NCBI RefSeq assembly: GCF_031755915.1
Contig: NC_083379.1
Location: forward strand, 45,702,001 to 45,766,000
Reading direction: 5' to 3'
DNA length: 64,000 nucleotides
From: Ziziphus jujuba
Taxonomy: Eukaryota > Streptophyta > Magnoliopsida > Rosales > Rhamnaceae
The notes below the pieces were generated by a model. It was given only the letters and a program-made list of their open reading frames with translations. It was not told where the DNA came from and did no database searches. Both the position numbers and the translations under genes were made by a program. The first letter of the stretch is position 1. Every line of letters begins with the position of its first letter. Positions 24,927-36,933 of this stretch are shown piece by piece.

Positions 24927-27291
24927 TTATTCAGACTTTTCCTGATTGGAGGTCACATCTTTAAGCTTCTCCTTGAGTTCCCCAGACTATGGAGGAAAGC
25001 AAACCATCAGAGCCAATGCATTGCAGTTTGAAAAATAAATAAACAAGTAATAACCACTTATGTTATGACTAACCTGATGCATATTGAGAATAATATCTGA
25101 ACCGCCGATGAACTCTCCCTTAATGAATATCTGTGGAAATGTTGGCCAGTTGCTGCACATGCAAAATGAGAGGTTGAGAAAACAAACAGTGTGCAAGTAC
25201 TTTGCAGTTCAATCAAACAATTCAAGGCTAAAAACTATGGAAGTGGAAAAAAAAAAAAAAAAAAAATTCTGATAAAAGAACACAGTTTAATTTAGAATAG
25301 CATGGCCAATTACTAGGGGAATAGGCCCTTAATCTTTGTCATCCAGTATGAATATCATTCTGAAAGAGATCCAACTAACTACCAATGATAAATTTGAAAC
25401 TCTAACAATATTTAAAGGCATACAACTTAGTTTCCCAACAATGTTCACAAAAGCATCTAGCTTCTATTAGATTCTAAAACTCCCTCAAGTGAAAGATATT
25501 TAAGATCAATTTACCTGTAGGCTTTTACAGCATTTTTCAGCTCAAGGTTTTCCAAAATATTTCTAGCACTCAAAGGAACATCTGCAAGGGAAAAAGTTAG
25601 TGTAAGAAAAACCATAAACAGTATTCTCAAAGGTGTAGTTGTGCTAAGATAAAAACTTAGAAGAACCAGGCTGAACCATAATTCCAAACAATTAGTAACC
25701 AAAAAAATCTTCAATAATTAGCACTTTACAATGATAGTTTTGGTTGATGAAATGTTGTAATCTAAATCACACAACCACAAGACCCAAAGTCCATCAAAGG
25801 TTCTAGTAAATAAACTAGGCGCTAAATTGCAAAGATCAAAAGCATACTAAATAAAGAGGCCTTGGGCAGAAGATAAATAAATGATAAGTAATTTAATCAA
25901 TAAATATTGTGCACCTACAGTAGAAATCATGAAGAAAACTAAACCAACTAGAAATGTCTACATAGCCAAAAGCTAGCCTCTTCAAAACTGAGTATTTCTA
26001 TAAACATGTTTACCAATTCATGACTTCGCCTATTTTTTTCCACGTAGTTAAAGTTTCCATCTTTAAGCATAGAGACAAAACTGCAGATATACATGATTCA
26101 CTATATGACAAGTTAACATCAGGTGGAATTCTAACATCAAAATTCTTACCGTACAGTTTTAACACTCTCACTGCTAGTGAACTGAATCCACATTGAGGAA
26201 GATCAGGAACCCCTTTCATATAAATCATTATAGGGTTGTCCTTGACATCCTACAGCAGAAACAACCATTCTAATTTAACGCTGAGAAATAAAGTTCATTT
26301 TGGCTGAGAAAGGAAAATAAGGAGTTTAGAAATATACTAATTAACGATTGAGAATGCTATTTAGCATATAGATACCTGCTCCACAACGTCCTTCAAAGAA
26401 ATGTCTGAGCTCTTGAGCTTGTTGGCAGGCTTAAAATCATCATGTGTGTCAGGATCATCAGGCACTGAAGTTGAGTACTTCATCCCATAGTGGTAAAAAG
26501 ATCCAGATACCTACTAACAATTAGAAGAAACGATTATCTATCATCATGTGACAATTACAAACATCACGAGTAAAACAAGAAAAGTATTTTATATTTGCCA
26601 TCTGACTAATGTGATTCTATGACAGCACAGACCACAGAACACGTACAAAAAGTACACAAACAAACAAACAAACAAGCAGATAAACCATACAGATACATCA
26701 ACTGTACATGCTATCATAACTTTTTGCCAAACTTAATATTTGGTTTCAACTAATGCAACTTATTTTATGTTTAGCACTTTACACTCGAAATCCAAATGAA
26801 AAAAACACAAGCAAGCCCAGAAGTCCCGGTGTGATATGCTGTTTAGGGTAACAAAAGTTTGAGTCTTCAATTAGTTATATTATTAAAGCAAAATGGCTAG
26901 TCATTTCAATTTATTCTACGACAAATAAAGTTATCATAAATGCTATATTATACTTGTATGCGTTAACTTAAAGCAGAAAGTCCACCTCTGTATACATCAG
27001 TAAAGATACAACGCAAATCATGTGGACTTCTTTTTTTCTTTAATTTCTTCATAGCGTTTTCCTTCTCAATGTTTCTGCTCTAGATTGTAAGAGATAAAAG
27101 CACCAAAACAGTTATCATGTTTCATATTAACTTGGTGTCTTATATTAACTTGGTAGGAAGTACACCGTTTTCTTTATAATATATTACTAATTAATAGGGG
27201 ATAAGGTGTCGACACTTACAATTCTGCAAGAACGAGAAGCTTGAATACCAGAAATTCCTTTCAAAAGCATGCTGGATAATGACTTTGCCAT
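24927..27291 (-). CDS. GRXS15: Monothiol (CGFS) glutaredoxin, mitochondrial
   Basis: Binds and transfers [2Fe-2S] clusters in the mitochondrial iron-sulfur assembly pathway. Six coding exons in transcript order: 27291-27220, 26510-26376, 26249-26150, 25581-25515, 25152-25074, 24986-24927; 170 residues, the usual length for plant GRXS15. The N-terminus ([17 protein letters not shown], Arg/Ser-rich, few acids) looks like a mitochondrial presequence. The core shows [19 protein letters not shown] with Cys89 of the CGFS site, then [19 protein letters not shown], the glutathione-binding region. A 5' UTR intron is likely: the leader splices at 27308 (acceptor TTTGCAG) to a non-coding exon ending at 27702. 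All introns are GT-AG. The position next to COX5B and the hydrolase matches Arabidopsis At3g15660 from memory. Confidence 0.94.
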
Positions 27292-30160
27292 GATTATAGA
27301 GACAAACCCTGCAAATAAAGCAGCCCTTGCTGATTATCTGCACAGACCCATGAACAAGCCATCAGTTAAACGAAGATTTCTACCATTAATGAAAAAAAAC
27401 CCAGTTGCAAAATATGGCCTTTTCATTAATACCTCTATCTAGGTGTATAGATACACATATCGATTAGTAAATACATACACAGATAATTATAAAGATACAT
27501 ACTTTGAAACGATTTTCTAACAGCTTTCCTTAGAAAAACTAAAAACCCAAATCGAATACTAGTATTTGTTTCCCAAGCTGACAATTCAAAGTAGTAACTC
27601 TTACGCAAGCAAGCAGGCGTAGTTGTGAACAATTGGCTAGAACTCCACCCCCCGAAGTAGAAATGTAATCAAATACGATTGCACATAGATTCAATTTTTA
27701 CCTGCTGAGTGGAGACGACGATCTTAGGGCTTTCGGGTGGTTTTAGCTTGCTCCAATCTTTTCCATCAAAAAATAAATAAATAAACTTGCTTCAATTTTC
27801 TCATGTACTAATTCGCGTACTAATTCTTGCAGGCACTTAAATGTTTAATTTTTATTTTATTTTTTCTCTTCCACTGTAATTTCTATTTTGCCCTTAAGTT
27901 TTTCAAAATCTCTGTATATAATTTTGTTTGTTTAATTTTCTTTTTCTAACTGCTGGCAATATATTTACCACCCCAAAAAAAAAGAAAAAAAAAAAAACTG
28001 TCAATTGCTGCCACGATTCTATTTGGTTTTATATTCTTATTTTCAGTTTTCTTGAACACTTTAAAATATCCTATAAAAAAACTTAAAATTTGAAACCTTT
28101 TTTTGTAGTAAGTTTTATAGACATTAGTTTTTAAAATTTACTTATTTTTTAAAATATTTTTTTACTGATTTTTAGTCTTATTTAATGTATGTATATATAT
28201 ATATATATATGAAACCTTAAAAAATTAAATAATAAAAAAATAGAGGCAGTTACCAAATAATAGAACATATAATACTACCTTGACATCATATAATTTAAAA
28301 TCATATTCAGTTTTACTATTTTCTATATATTTCTAAATCTTCTACTAAATGGTAAGGTGATTCTCTCATGTGCATTCCTTTTATTCTTAACTCTAACGGC
28401 ATTCAATAAGAAGTAAGCCAAGTCCAGTGGTCCTCCAGAATAAACTATTAGGCCTAAAACCTAGATTAAGAGAGATATATTCAATTTAGAGTTTGATGGA
28501 TTTAAAATGAATTATAGACTTTAAAGGATTTGATGGATTATTATGGAATTCTACAAACTCCATAAAGATTTTGTAAGAATCCAATGAAATCTTTGGATTT
28601 AAAGGTAGATTTCATATTGACAATTTTCTTCACAATTTCCCTGTTAAAATCCTTTCAAATCCATCATTTTTTAAAGTTTTTTAAAATCAATGACTTTTTG
28701 AATACCACCAGATTTTAAAAGAATTCTATAAAGTCCTAATTGAATACAGCTAGATTTTAATAGACTTTTATAAAATCCATCAAAATCTGAATTGAATATC
28801 ATTAGATTTGTATGGACTACTTTAAAATCTAAATCGAATATCTCAAAATTTGAAAAGACTTTTAAAATCTTTCAAATTCTAAATTGAATACAACACCTAA
28901 GAGGAAAGAATTGACGACTCATCATCCACTTAATCTGGATAGTCATGGAATTGATCTAAGTTAGCCGACTTCCCTTACGTGTAAAACAGCATTGAACATG
29001 TATCGTTAATTTAAACCTTAACTTGCGAAGCCAAATATTTAAATCTCAAAATATTACAAGTATCAACTAATTTAACAAAATAATATACTACTGTGATATA
29101 TATATATATATATATATATATTTTCAGTTAAAATTTTAATACATGAATCTAAATATGAATAAATGAAATCTTTAAAAAATAAATATAATTAATTACAAAT
29201 CAATAATATAATACTACTCATAGCTTAATAAACCTCTAAATATATTAGCTTATATCTCCAACATTATTTTAGATAGTAGTTATTTATAAAAATGTCTTAC
29301 AATGTTTATAAGTATTACAAAATGAGTTTAGGAATAAAATTAAAATTGAAATCGTATCGAAACGATAGAAGTCTTGCCATAATAACATGAGATAGAAATA
29401 TAGACAAAGTAGCCACACGGCTAGGTGGTCCCTTTCCTTATCAACCAAGGTTCGTATTAAGAGAGAGAGAGGGAGAGAAGGCCAACTTGGGAACTTATTA
29501 CCCGACCCTATATATTTACAGTTTTTTATTTTGTAATATAAATATATAATATATAGTATATTTACATTTTGATAATCTTAAAAATGTTTTAGTTATACCT
29601 AAAAAACTAAAACACTCTTGATCTATTAAACTGGTCCCTAGATATTTTTGCAGAATTGGAGTTAATGAAAAGATTGTTCAGTTATGACACCAAACAAAAC
29701 CAAAGCACAGAGAGTGATAAATTAAATGGACAAACCCACACTTCTGACCATTATTCTGAAACCATTGTTTCTCTCCAATAAGATGCAATGATAAATTCAA
29801 CCATATATCTCTTAAAATTCATAAAACGTCCAGAAAATTGGAACATGAAATTTCTTCGTCTGTTGCAACGGAAATGAAACGCCACTTTTCTTTGTTGTTC
29901 TCCAAATCTGTTCTCCCAATCTCAGCAGATAAAATTGGAAACACTTGCAGCAACTATTTCATCTGGAAAAGTAGAAAACAAAAGGTACCCCCGAGCTATC
30001 ATCCATCCTGCCAATCCACACAGCACATCCCCACATTTCTTTAGAAAATCTAAATGAAAAGGTAAGATATCACAAGAGACATATAATATAGGGTCCGGGA
30101 TAACTCACAACCAGAAAGCTGCACTTGACACAAATTGACCTCATAAACAACATGTGGCAG
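27292..30160. other. Intergenic region with GRXS15 leader and a MITE-like element
   Basis: 27292-27308 and about 27702-27770 form the likely GRXS15 5' UTR (minus strand). The rest is very AT-rich. It contains (AT)n runs near 28190-28210 and 29097-29121 and a 413-bp element with inverted ends (28478-28890). The far end (about 29800-30160) is probably DUF1644 3' UTR. No gene is visible. Confidence 0.6.
28478..28890. mobile_element. MITE-like element with imperfect terminal inverted repeats
   Basis: The left end reads TATTCAATTTAGAGTTTG... and the right end, reverse-complemented, reads TATTCAATTTAGAATTTG..., giving about 30 bp of imperfect terminal inverted repeat. The inside is non-coding and full of subterminal motifs such as AATTGAATA and TTTTAAAATC in both orientations. 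At 413 bp with no ORF it fits a non-autonomous DNA transposon. Target-site duplication is not clear, so the superfamily cannot be given. Confidence 0.65.
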
Positions 30161-31222
30161 TCACCGTTGGTGTTGGTTGTTGGAACTCGACCACCATCTT
30201 TGATTGCGCCATCGCAGTCCTCTGGCATGGGGTATACGATCAGAAGGCCAACCATTGCTCCTCCTAGTTACGGGAATGGATGCTGCATCGTTTGCCCGGA
30301 ATCGCAGTCTCCTGGCACGGGGATTACTCTCATAAAAACTGTGGCTTCGTCTAGTGGCAGAAGAACTGCTATCAACATCATAGTTTAACCTCGGCATTCT
30401 TGTGGATCTCCTGTTATGTGAGTGCTCTCTATCTCTTGGATCATCCGATTGATGTGTCACGGCCACAAACTCAAAAGAAGGTAAAAAGACAGATAATATA
30501 AAGGATAGCATAAAGGAACGAATATTCACTGATGGATTACTCTCACTCTCTTCTTCAAACCCTGTTTGAAATAAGCTAAGTACATCTTCCACTTCCATTT
30601 CATGCTCCAATCTAACCCAATCACGCTGTCGTGTAGGATCCACCTCTGATGGCCGGGCAGATGGGTGCTCAGATCTTGCATGCCTCCTCAGTTCTGAATA
30701 AGTGCCGCTAAAATGACATGACTCAGAGGAACAACTTCTCACTTTGTTGTTCATGTACTGACGTGCAGGCTCAACTACATTATACCCAAAAATCTCTCCC
30801 CGACAAAGAGGGCAGACTAGCTTTGATTGCAATTGGCTCGCACAAGACATGGTTTGCCCAGGCAGGGACCGTTCTTCACTCATTCTGCGAGATGCTGTGC
30901 TTGTAAGAGGAATTTCTTGCAGTATTGCTGTTGAGGGGTAAAGCATAGATGACTTACAAAACTGGTCGAAGCAATTAGAATGCCGGTAGCTCGTATTGCA
31001 CATGTAAGGTCGACAGCCATTCTCATAAGAAGAACATTTTAAAAGAACCGCATTGTGTGGATGTTCCATGCATATGGGACACCTAGCTTCGTCCCATTCT
31101 TTTACATTTTTCAGTGAGTCTGCATTCGGAGGTTTGCACGAATCACCATCCTTGGAAGTGCAAGGATAAGGTGCCCTGGATCCATCAAAAGATGAGGAAT
31201 GTACTCTTCGGACTTTGGGCAT
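30161..31222 (-). CDS. DUF1644 RING-like zinc-finger protein
   Basis: Plant DUF1644 family, whose function is little known; members have been linked to stress and ABA responses. Single coding exon, 353 residues, starting MPKVRRVHSS at 31222. The Cys/His core has CPICMEHPHNAVLLKCSSY (residues 48-66), then CRPYMCNTSYRHSNCFDQF (70-88), then CPLCRGEIFGY (137-147). A C2H2-like segment follows (CSSESCHFSGTYSELRRHAR, 164-183). Residues 237-256 are hydrophobic (FMLSFILSVFLPSFEFVAV), a possible membrane helix. The C-terminus is Arg/Ser-rich and basic. A longer in-frame start would add only a translated poly-Lys tract from poly(A), so I reject it. A 5' UTR intron is likely, with donor CCG|GTAAAC near 32437. 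It matches At1g15430 by context with PWP2. Confidence 0.88.
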   Translation of the reverse strand: MPKVRRVHSSSFDGSRAPYPCTSKDGDSCKPPNADSLKNVKEWDEARCPICMEHPHNAVLLKCSSYENGCRPYMCNTSYRHSNCFDQFCKSSMLYPSTAILQEIPLTSTASRRMSEERSLPGQTMSCASQLQSKLVCPLCRGEIFGYNVVEPARQYMNNKVRSCSSESCHFSGTYSELRRHARSEHPSARPSEVDPTRQRDWVRLEHEMEVEDVLSLFQTGFEEESESNPSVNIRSFMLSFILSVFLPSFEFVAVTHQSDDPRDREHSHNRRSTRMPRLNYDVDSSSSATRRSHSFYESNPRARRLRFRANDAASIPVTRRSNGWPSDRIPHARGLRWRNQRWWSSSNNQHQR

Positions 31223-32787
31223 TTTTTTTTTTTTTTTTTTAATTAAGATACCACCACAGAATATTAGAATCTGTCCTTTACCACAAATCAGATTAGTAAG
31301 CAACTTTAGCATCAAACGTAACAAAAAAATATATTTCGATCAGTAGTGTGACACTGAAACATAAGTATACCAAGGAGCATATAACATAGAAGATTTGCAA
31401 ATTCAGTAAAGCAAGACTCAAAGAAAAATGTGTATTTGTAATTTATGCACGTTATTCTGAGGAAGACCATTCACCAAAAGTAGTTGGAGACTAGCAAAGA
31501 TATACTTCCACACTAAACAACTCAATTACCGCAGATTGCCTTCCCTCTAGTTATAGTATATTCTGTAATTCCTATAAATTGAAAAGCATTAATCAGTATT
31601 TACTCCTCTAATCCAGGAAATCATCAACAACTACAAGCAAGCGCTCAACTACAAGGAGGCAAGGTTCTTAGTGAATTATAGGAGAGCCGTATATACAATG
31701 TTAAAATTCACCTTAGAATTATTTGAAAAGCCACATCCTTACTATGTACACCACAAACACCAAAAAAAACAAAAGGTCAGGTAAAGGCTTTCTCATCAAT
31801 GTAATGACGGATAATTAGTAACTAAATAAAAATTTCCCACTGAATTTCCCACTTGGAAATAACAACAAAATATATGGTAATTTCCTATATTCCTGTATTT
31901 CCAACTGATATATAAGAGTCTTCTCACATCATATACAACCCTAAATTCAGAATATTATAAAAGCTGCAGAAGAAATCTCAACCAAAGACTCAAAACTTGT
32001 TCATTTTAATTTCGTAACAAACTCGATAACACAATGAAATTAACAACATCCTCCTTAAGATCGACCCAAAACCTATATACAAACACTGTAAAACGATAAT
32101 GACCCAAATTCTCATTCCACTATCAGTTATCAATTTTCTTAACTTTATTAACAACCCCTTTATCAATCAATTCTGTTGGGATTTATTCAAAAACTCTAAA
32201 AAACAACAACCAGAAGGCCTTTGGCTCATCAAGAACATTGACCAAGATTAAAAAAAGAGAGACCTTCCAGGTCAAGCAAGAAACAGATTTTTCAGAGAAA
32301 CAGAGAAGAATAAAAAAAAAAATAAAAAAAATATTAAATTGCGATCAAAGAAACAGAGAAAGCAAAATTTGTGAAATTTATTGGCCCAAGTAGAAATAGA
32401 AAAACCGTGAGTTGGTTTAGGGTTGTGAGAGTTTACCGGAAAGCTAGCTTTTGGTGAGACGTTGGAAGTCTTCTAGAAAGCGTTTCAGCAAATAAGAATC
32501 ACACGAGAGCGCACAGGCACCAGGGAAGACGTTAATTTTTATAGGGCCACAGAACCGGCTTCCACGTAATTATAGTGAAAGTACGAAATTACCCCCAAAA
32601 CATGTTACGTGCATTAGGCCCTGTTTGGATGTTGGTTGAAGTTATAACCCTATCGTTCCCTTATTCTTATATTCTTGGATCCTCATTTAAAGCACGCATC
32701 TTTATTCCTCTTCTCTCAGCCTGCTTTCACTTTCACTCTGTCTGCGTCGCCGGAGTGACAGCCGTCAGCCCCACTCATTGCTCGGAG
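31223..32787. promoter_or_regulatory. Divergent promoter region of DUF1644 and Utp12-domain genes
   Basis: It holds the probable DUF1644 5' leader and intron (minus) and the promoter and leader of the Utp12 gene (plus). A telo-box TTTAGGGTT (32416-32424) and TTGGCCCA (32381-32388) lie in the shared part. The phrase AGGCCCTGTTTGGATG near 32611-32626 resembles ends of plant MITEs, but no partner end is visible. Confidence 0.55.
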
Positions 32788-35070
32788 ATGGCGAAGAAGA
32801 AATTGAAATCCCGAATCACAGAATTCACTTCTGACGGTGATTTCCTTTGCTTTTGATTTCTTTATTATTTCACCTTTTTTTTTTTTTTTTTTTTTTTTCT
32901 GTTTTTGATATTTGCTTCAAATATGTTTATGCAGAGTTAAAGATAAACTATGTACATTGAAGAAAAAAAGGAAAAAAAAAGAAAAAAAGTGAAATTTTTT
33001 AGAAAGAAAAATTTGAACTTTGTAGTTCTTCATTGGATAAATGTTTTGCTCTTGTTAACAACAATATGTTAATAATAGGTCATGGAGGAGAGGCGGCAGA
33101 AGGTGTCCTTGTTAACGATGATTTGGATGAGCCAACCATGGGGGAAAAACTGGCGAGTTTAAATTTAATGGATAATGATAGAGCTGACAGCCACAAGAAG
33201 CAAGAGTCTTCTAAGGATGCAAAGCCTCCTAGTGCTGACTCAGTTCATGTTCTGCTCAAGCAAGCACTGCATGCTGATGACCGTGCCCTTCTTTTTGATT
33301 GCTTGTACACCCAAGATGAGAAGGTCAGTTCTTGCCCTTATGCTGTGTTAAATTTATCAATGTTAGGACGACCCAGATGTTTTAAGGTCAGCGTTTGTTT
33401 ATATTTCTGGTGGCAGGTTATTTTGAAATCTGTCTCACTGCTGAACCCATCTGATGTTTTGAAGCTTCTGCAATCTCTCATATCTATTATTCAGTCGAGG
33501 TATGTGGTGAAACACCTAGCCACTAGGCCTTTTTCTTGGATGTCTTCAAATTATTGGTACGTGAGGGGCACTATTTGCAAAGATTTTGGTTACCCAATTA
33601 TCCATGCTGAATTGAGTTTTGCTTCTTGTTGTGTTATCTGGTGAAGAAAAATTGAGTGCCTGAAAAAATGTATTTTACTCGAGAAATTATCAAAATGTTG
33701 GATAGGGATAACAACTTGGGTAATTGCATGGCATATGAAGATTACTGGATTATTATAACAAGTTTGATTCTCATATATCTGAATTAGTATGGCCAGTGAA
33801 GCAGTATCTAAATCATGTTCCTGTTAATTGGTACTTCTTCGATACTGTTCAATGCATGTTTGGAAATATATCAAGTATTCAAACATTTTATTGTGTTAGC
33901 ATTTGATACTTAGTGGATGTCTCATTGGCATGTAAGGATATCAGGCATTGAACAGGACTACAAAATTGAATTGATACGCTGAAGTGTCAAAACGGTGATA
34001 TCATGCATAAAACCTTGAATTGGATGCTAGTTAAAATCAACATAGAAATCAGTATACTAAGTGCTCAAGAGTTGATGTATAATATTGCATTATTTTTGTA
34101 TCCCATATCTCCAATTATACTTTCTTGGACTCTACCAATGCATTTTGAGTAGGATGCCAGTATGAATATATTTTGTATTTTGAGTAATGACATCGGTATG
34201 GATATATTTCTTGGTTTGCATGCATGACCATCGATGAGCAGTTGGGTTTATGTACACTATTGTTCGCTTTTTTTGGTGTTCAGGAACACATAGTTGGTTT
34301 GTATATGACTGATCTTCTCTTTCTTGTTGTTCAATAGCTTAATTTAATTTTATGTCCAACTTTTACTTTATTTTTATCCTAATAGATTTTAATGCTGTAC
34401 TTTTCATTCCAGAGGTGCAATTTTGGCATGTGCGGTTCCATGGCTGAGATGTCTGCTTCTTCAACATGCAAGTTTCATTATGTCCCAGGAATCTTCTCTA
34501 CTTGCTCTGAATTCTTTGTACCAGGTAAAATTTTGTCTTAACTCACGGTCATAAAGGAAGCAGCTTTCCATTCAAGAAAGGAGTCCTGCAGACATTGTTG
34601 CAAGCTGGATATTATTGATTGTGCAATGAGATGTCAGTAGATACACAGACCCTGATACCAAAAAACGAAGAAATCCATAACAACCATATAAAACGTGTGA
34701 GTCTGTGTAGTTAATTGATTGAAGTTTCTTTATTAATATGCAGCTAATCGAATCCAGAGTCTCCACTTTTCAATCAGCTCTCCAACTATCAAGCGTCTTG
34801 GACTTGCTTTATGCAGGGGTAAGTATATGTGCGTTGGTAAAGTTTGTAATGAGTTCTCCTAGAGGCTAGTTTTTTTAACGCAATATCTTGGAACAGGTTG
34901 TTGACGAAGAGGATGAAAACGACACAACCTTGCCTGTTATTTATGAGGACGAGGATGAAGGTGAGGAAGAGTCTTCTGAAGATGCCATGGATACTGACCA
35001 AAAAAGCTCAGATGAGGTTCTATTTGATGATGTTTATGAGGATGAAGGAAGTGATGACATGAGTGATTAG
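32788..35070 (+). CDS. Utp12-domain protein (small-subunit processome related)
   Basis: Short plant protein carrying the Utp12 (dip2/NUC189-like) C-terminal domain found in UTP-complex subunits, so probably nucleolar and linked to pre-18S rRNA processing. Six exons: 32788-32836, 33079-33323, 33417-33499, 34413-34524, 34744-34818, 34897-35070; 245 residues. The start is MAKKKLKSRITEFTSDG. The domain covers roughly residues 70-180: SVHVLLKQALHADDRALL, VILKSVSLLNPSDVLKLLQ, then AVPWLRCLLLQHASFIMSQ. The last exon is strongly acidic (Asp/Glu/Ser), as in many nucleolar proteins. No WD40 repeats precede it, unlike yeast Utp12 or Utp5. All introns are GT-AG. It matches At1g15420 by content and context. 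Confidence 0.88.
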
Positions 35071-36000
35071 TTCATTACAAATTGCTCCTCTTGTGTTCGA
35101 AAGTTCTGGGGTGAGAATGTCGTAATATCATTGTGAGGATGAAAAGATCTTCATGTCAGCCACATTGTAACAATTAATAGTATAGCGGTTTTCAAAATGA
35201 ATGAAAGGAAGATGAGCTAAAAGTTAATTTTGGAGATGAATACGTGGGAGTTGGAAAGGGAGGGCCCTCGTACACCTAACCTTTTGAAAATAGCAATCAA
35301 ACAGGAACAATTAGCGTTTGCGTCACGTCATTATGTCAAAGTGATTTTGTTCTATTCTGGGTACTAATAGCTGCGTACTCTCTTCGTGCAGCTGAATATG
35401 ACCTGATGTATTCTTCTCGTTTGTGTCCTTTCATTATCGATCATTATTAACTTGATTGAGTAGAGAAGCGAACAAATTAAGCGACTTCTAATTTAAATGG
35501 TCTTATTAACCAGTTCGTGTACTGGTCCATGCCATGTCGGAAGTTTTTTCAACCCAAAGTTGAAGTATACCGTGTGCGTACCCAATAAAATACGTGTATA
35601 TAATGTAATAAAAAGAACATTATAACATCGTATTGAACACTGAAAAGACAATAAGAGTATAATGGGGATTTTCTAAACCGAAAATCATCAATTTATTTGC
35701 TCCACAGGACTGTATGCGCAAAATAGAAGGGAAAATATAAATCTTATTCTACTTCCATAATAAAGATGAAGATTACATCCTATATATCCCTTCCACGGTT
35801 CATCTACACACTGGAAAAGCAAAAAAGTGCAACACCTCCTCTCCTAATGAAAGGAGGGCGTAGAACTCTGGACCTGAAAAACATGCCCAACAACAACAAC
35901 CATGCAGCACTAGCTAGTGCTACAATTAAAGACACACATAATTTCACTGACGGACGCATAAAAAACAAACATACATTGTAGTAATTCAAATCAGTAGTTC
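35071..36000. other. Convergent intergenic region
   Basis: 3' UTRs of the Utp12 gene (+) and the LEA_4 gene (-). The open frames at 35766-35989 mirror each other on both strands and have no known domain; probably LEA 3' UTR. Confidence 0.55.
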
Positions 36001-36933
36001 TTAATAGGAAGGGTTATTACGGTCATCACGATCAGTAGTGTTTTTATTATAATAGTTTGGATTCTGAGGGTCATCATCATCGTTACCGGCCATGCCAAAC
36101 GTACTTTTGACAGCATCAGTAGCACCTTGTGTCATTTGCTTCACTTTCTCCCCTGTCTGATGAAGAATCCCACCGGTCTTCTCCTTGGTTTCATATGTTT
36201 TCTCGCGAGTCTTTCCGGCAGCCTCAGAGCCCTTTTCTTTTGTGGTCTCGGCTGCCTCCGAAGCCTTCTGTTTGGCTGCCTCCGCTGCGCTCTGGGTTTT
36301 CTCCTTGGTTGCTTGTGTAGTCTCATAGGTCTTGTCCTTTGCCCCTTGAGCTGTCTGATTGGCCTTTTCTTTTGCTTCTCGTGCCTTCTCCTCCATTGAC
36401 CGCTTCATCTCCTCCGTCTTCTCCTGAAAATGTCGCATATCAAGAATTAAATGTTTGTCCATTTCAGCCTCATCTCTAAGCTTTTCATCAATTGTTTTAT
36501 AATTAATAAGCTCTTCTCTATTGCATAACCATGATTGGACAATCTTTATTAGCTTACTACGTATGCAAGCAATGAAGCAACCATATCTTATTACTAGTAA
36601 TAGGAGGCTGGTGTTTGGAGGATGCTGACGTCCAAAATGCTTGGACGTCAACCCAGTAAAATAAAATATTATATATATATATATATATCATAGTATAGAT
36701 ATCTAACATCAGTTAATATATTATTATTTAATGACCGGTGGTGTGTATTCTATGCTAAGCAACCACACGATAAAAAGAAAACAGTAGGTGTTTTATAACA
36801 AATTTTTGTATAGATGTGTATATATATATATATATATATATATGATCATGCAATGTGCATATTGAAAAAGTTGTAGTACCCGACTTCGGCCCCTGGCTTC
36901 ACCAGCTCTGTAATTCTGCTCATGAGATGCCAT
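36001..36933 (-). CDS. Late embryogenesis abundant protein, LEA_4 (group 3) type
   Basis: Hydrophilic desiccation-protective protein expected in seeds and ABA- or drought-treated tissue. Two exons: 36933-36880 (MASHEQNYRAGEARGRSR) and 36423-36001; 158 residues. The middle shows about six 11-residue-type repeats rich in Lys, Glu, Ala and Thr, such as EKAREAKEKANQTAQGAKDK and AAKQKASEAAETTKEKGSE, which form amphipathic helices on drying. The tail (VKSTFGMAGNDDDD) is typical of the LEA76-like plant group. The intron is GT-AG and contains a TA microsatellite. Two ACGT-core G-boxes lie upstream. It matches At3g15670 in order and type. Confidence 0.93.
36671..36690. repeat. (AT)n microsatellite in LEA intron
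   Basis: Uninterrupted AT run in the single intron of the LEA_4 gene. A second (TA)n run lies at 36809-36843 in the same intron. Confidence 0.85.

Noticed and set aside
30125..30388. Plus-strand frame opposite the DUF1644 3' end
   Set aside because: Shadow of the real minus-strand coding exon.
31223..31324. Longer start for the DUF1644 protein
   Set aside because: The extra part is mostly translation of a poly(A) tract plus sequence that looks like leader intron.
32611..32626. AGGCCCTGTTTGGATG as a transposon end
   Set aside because: No inverted partner or target duplication nearby.
36127..36399. Leu/Cys-rich plus-strand frame
   Set aside because: Antisense shadow of the Lys/Glu-rich LEA_4 repeats.
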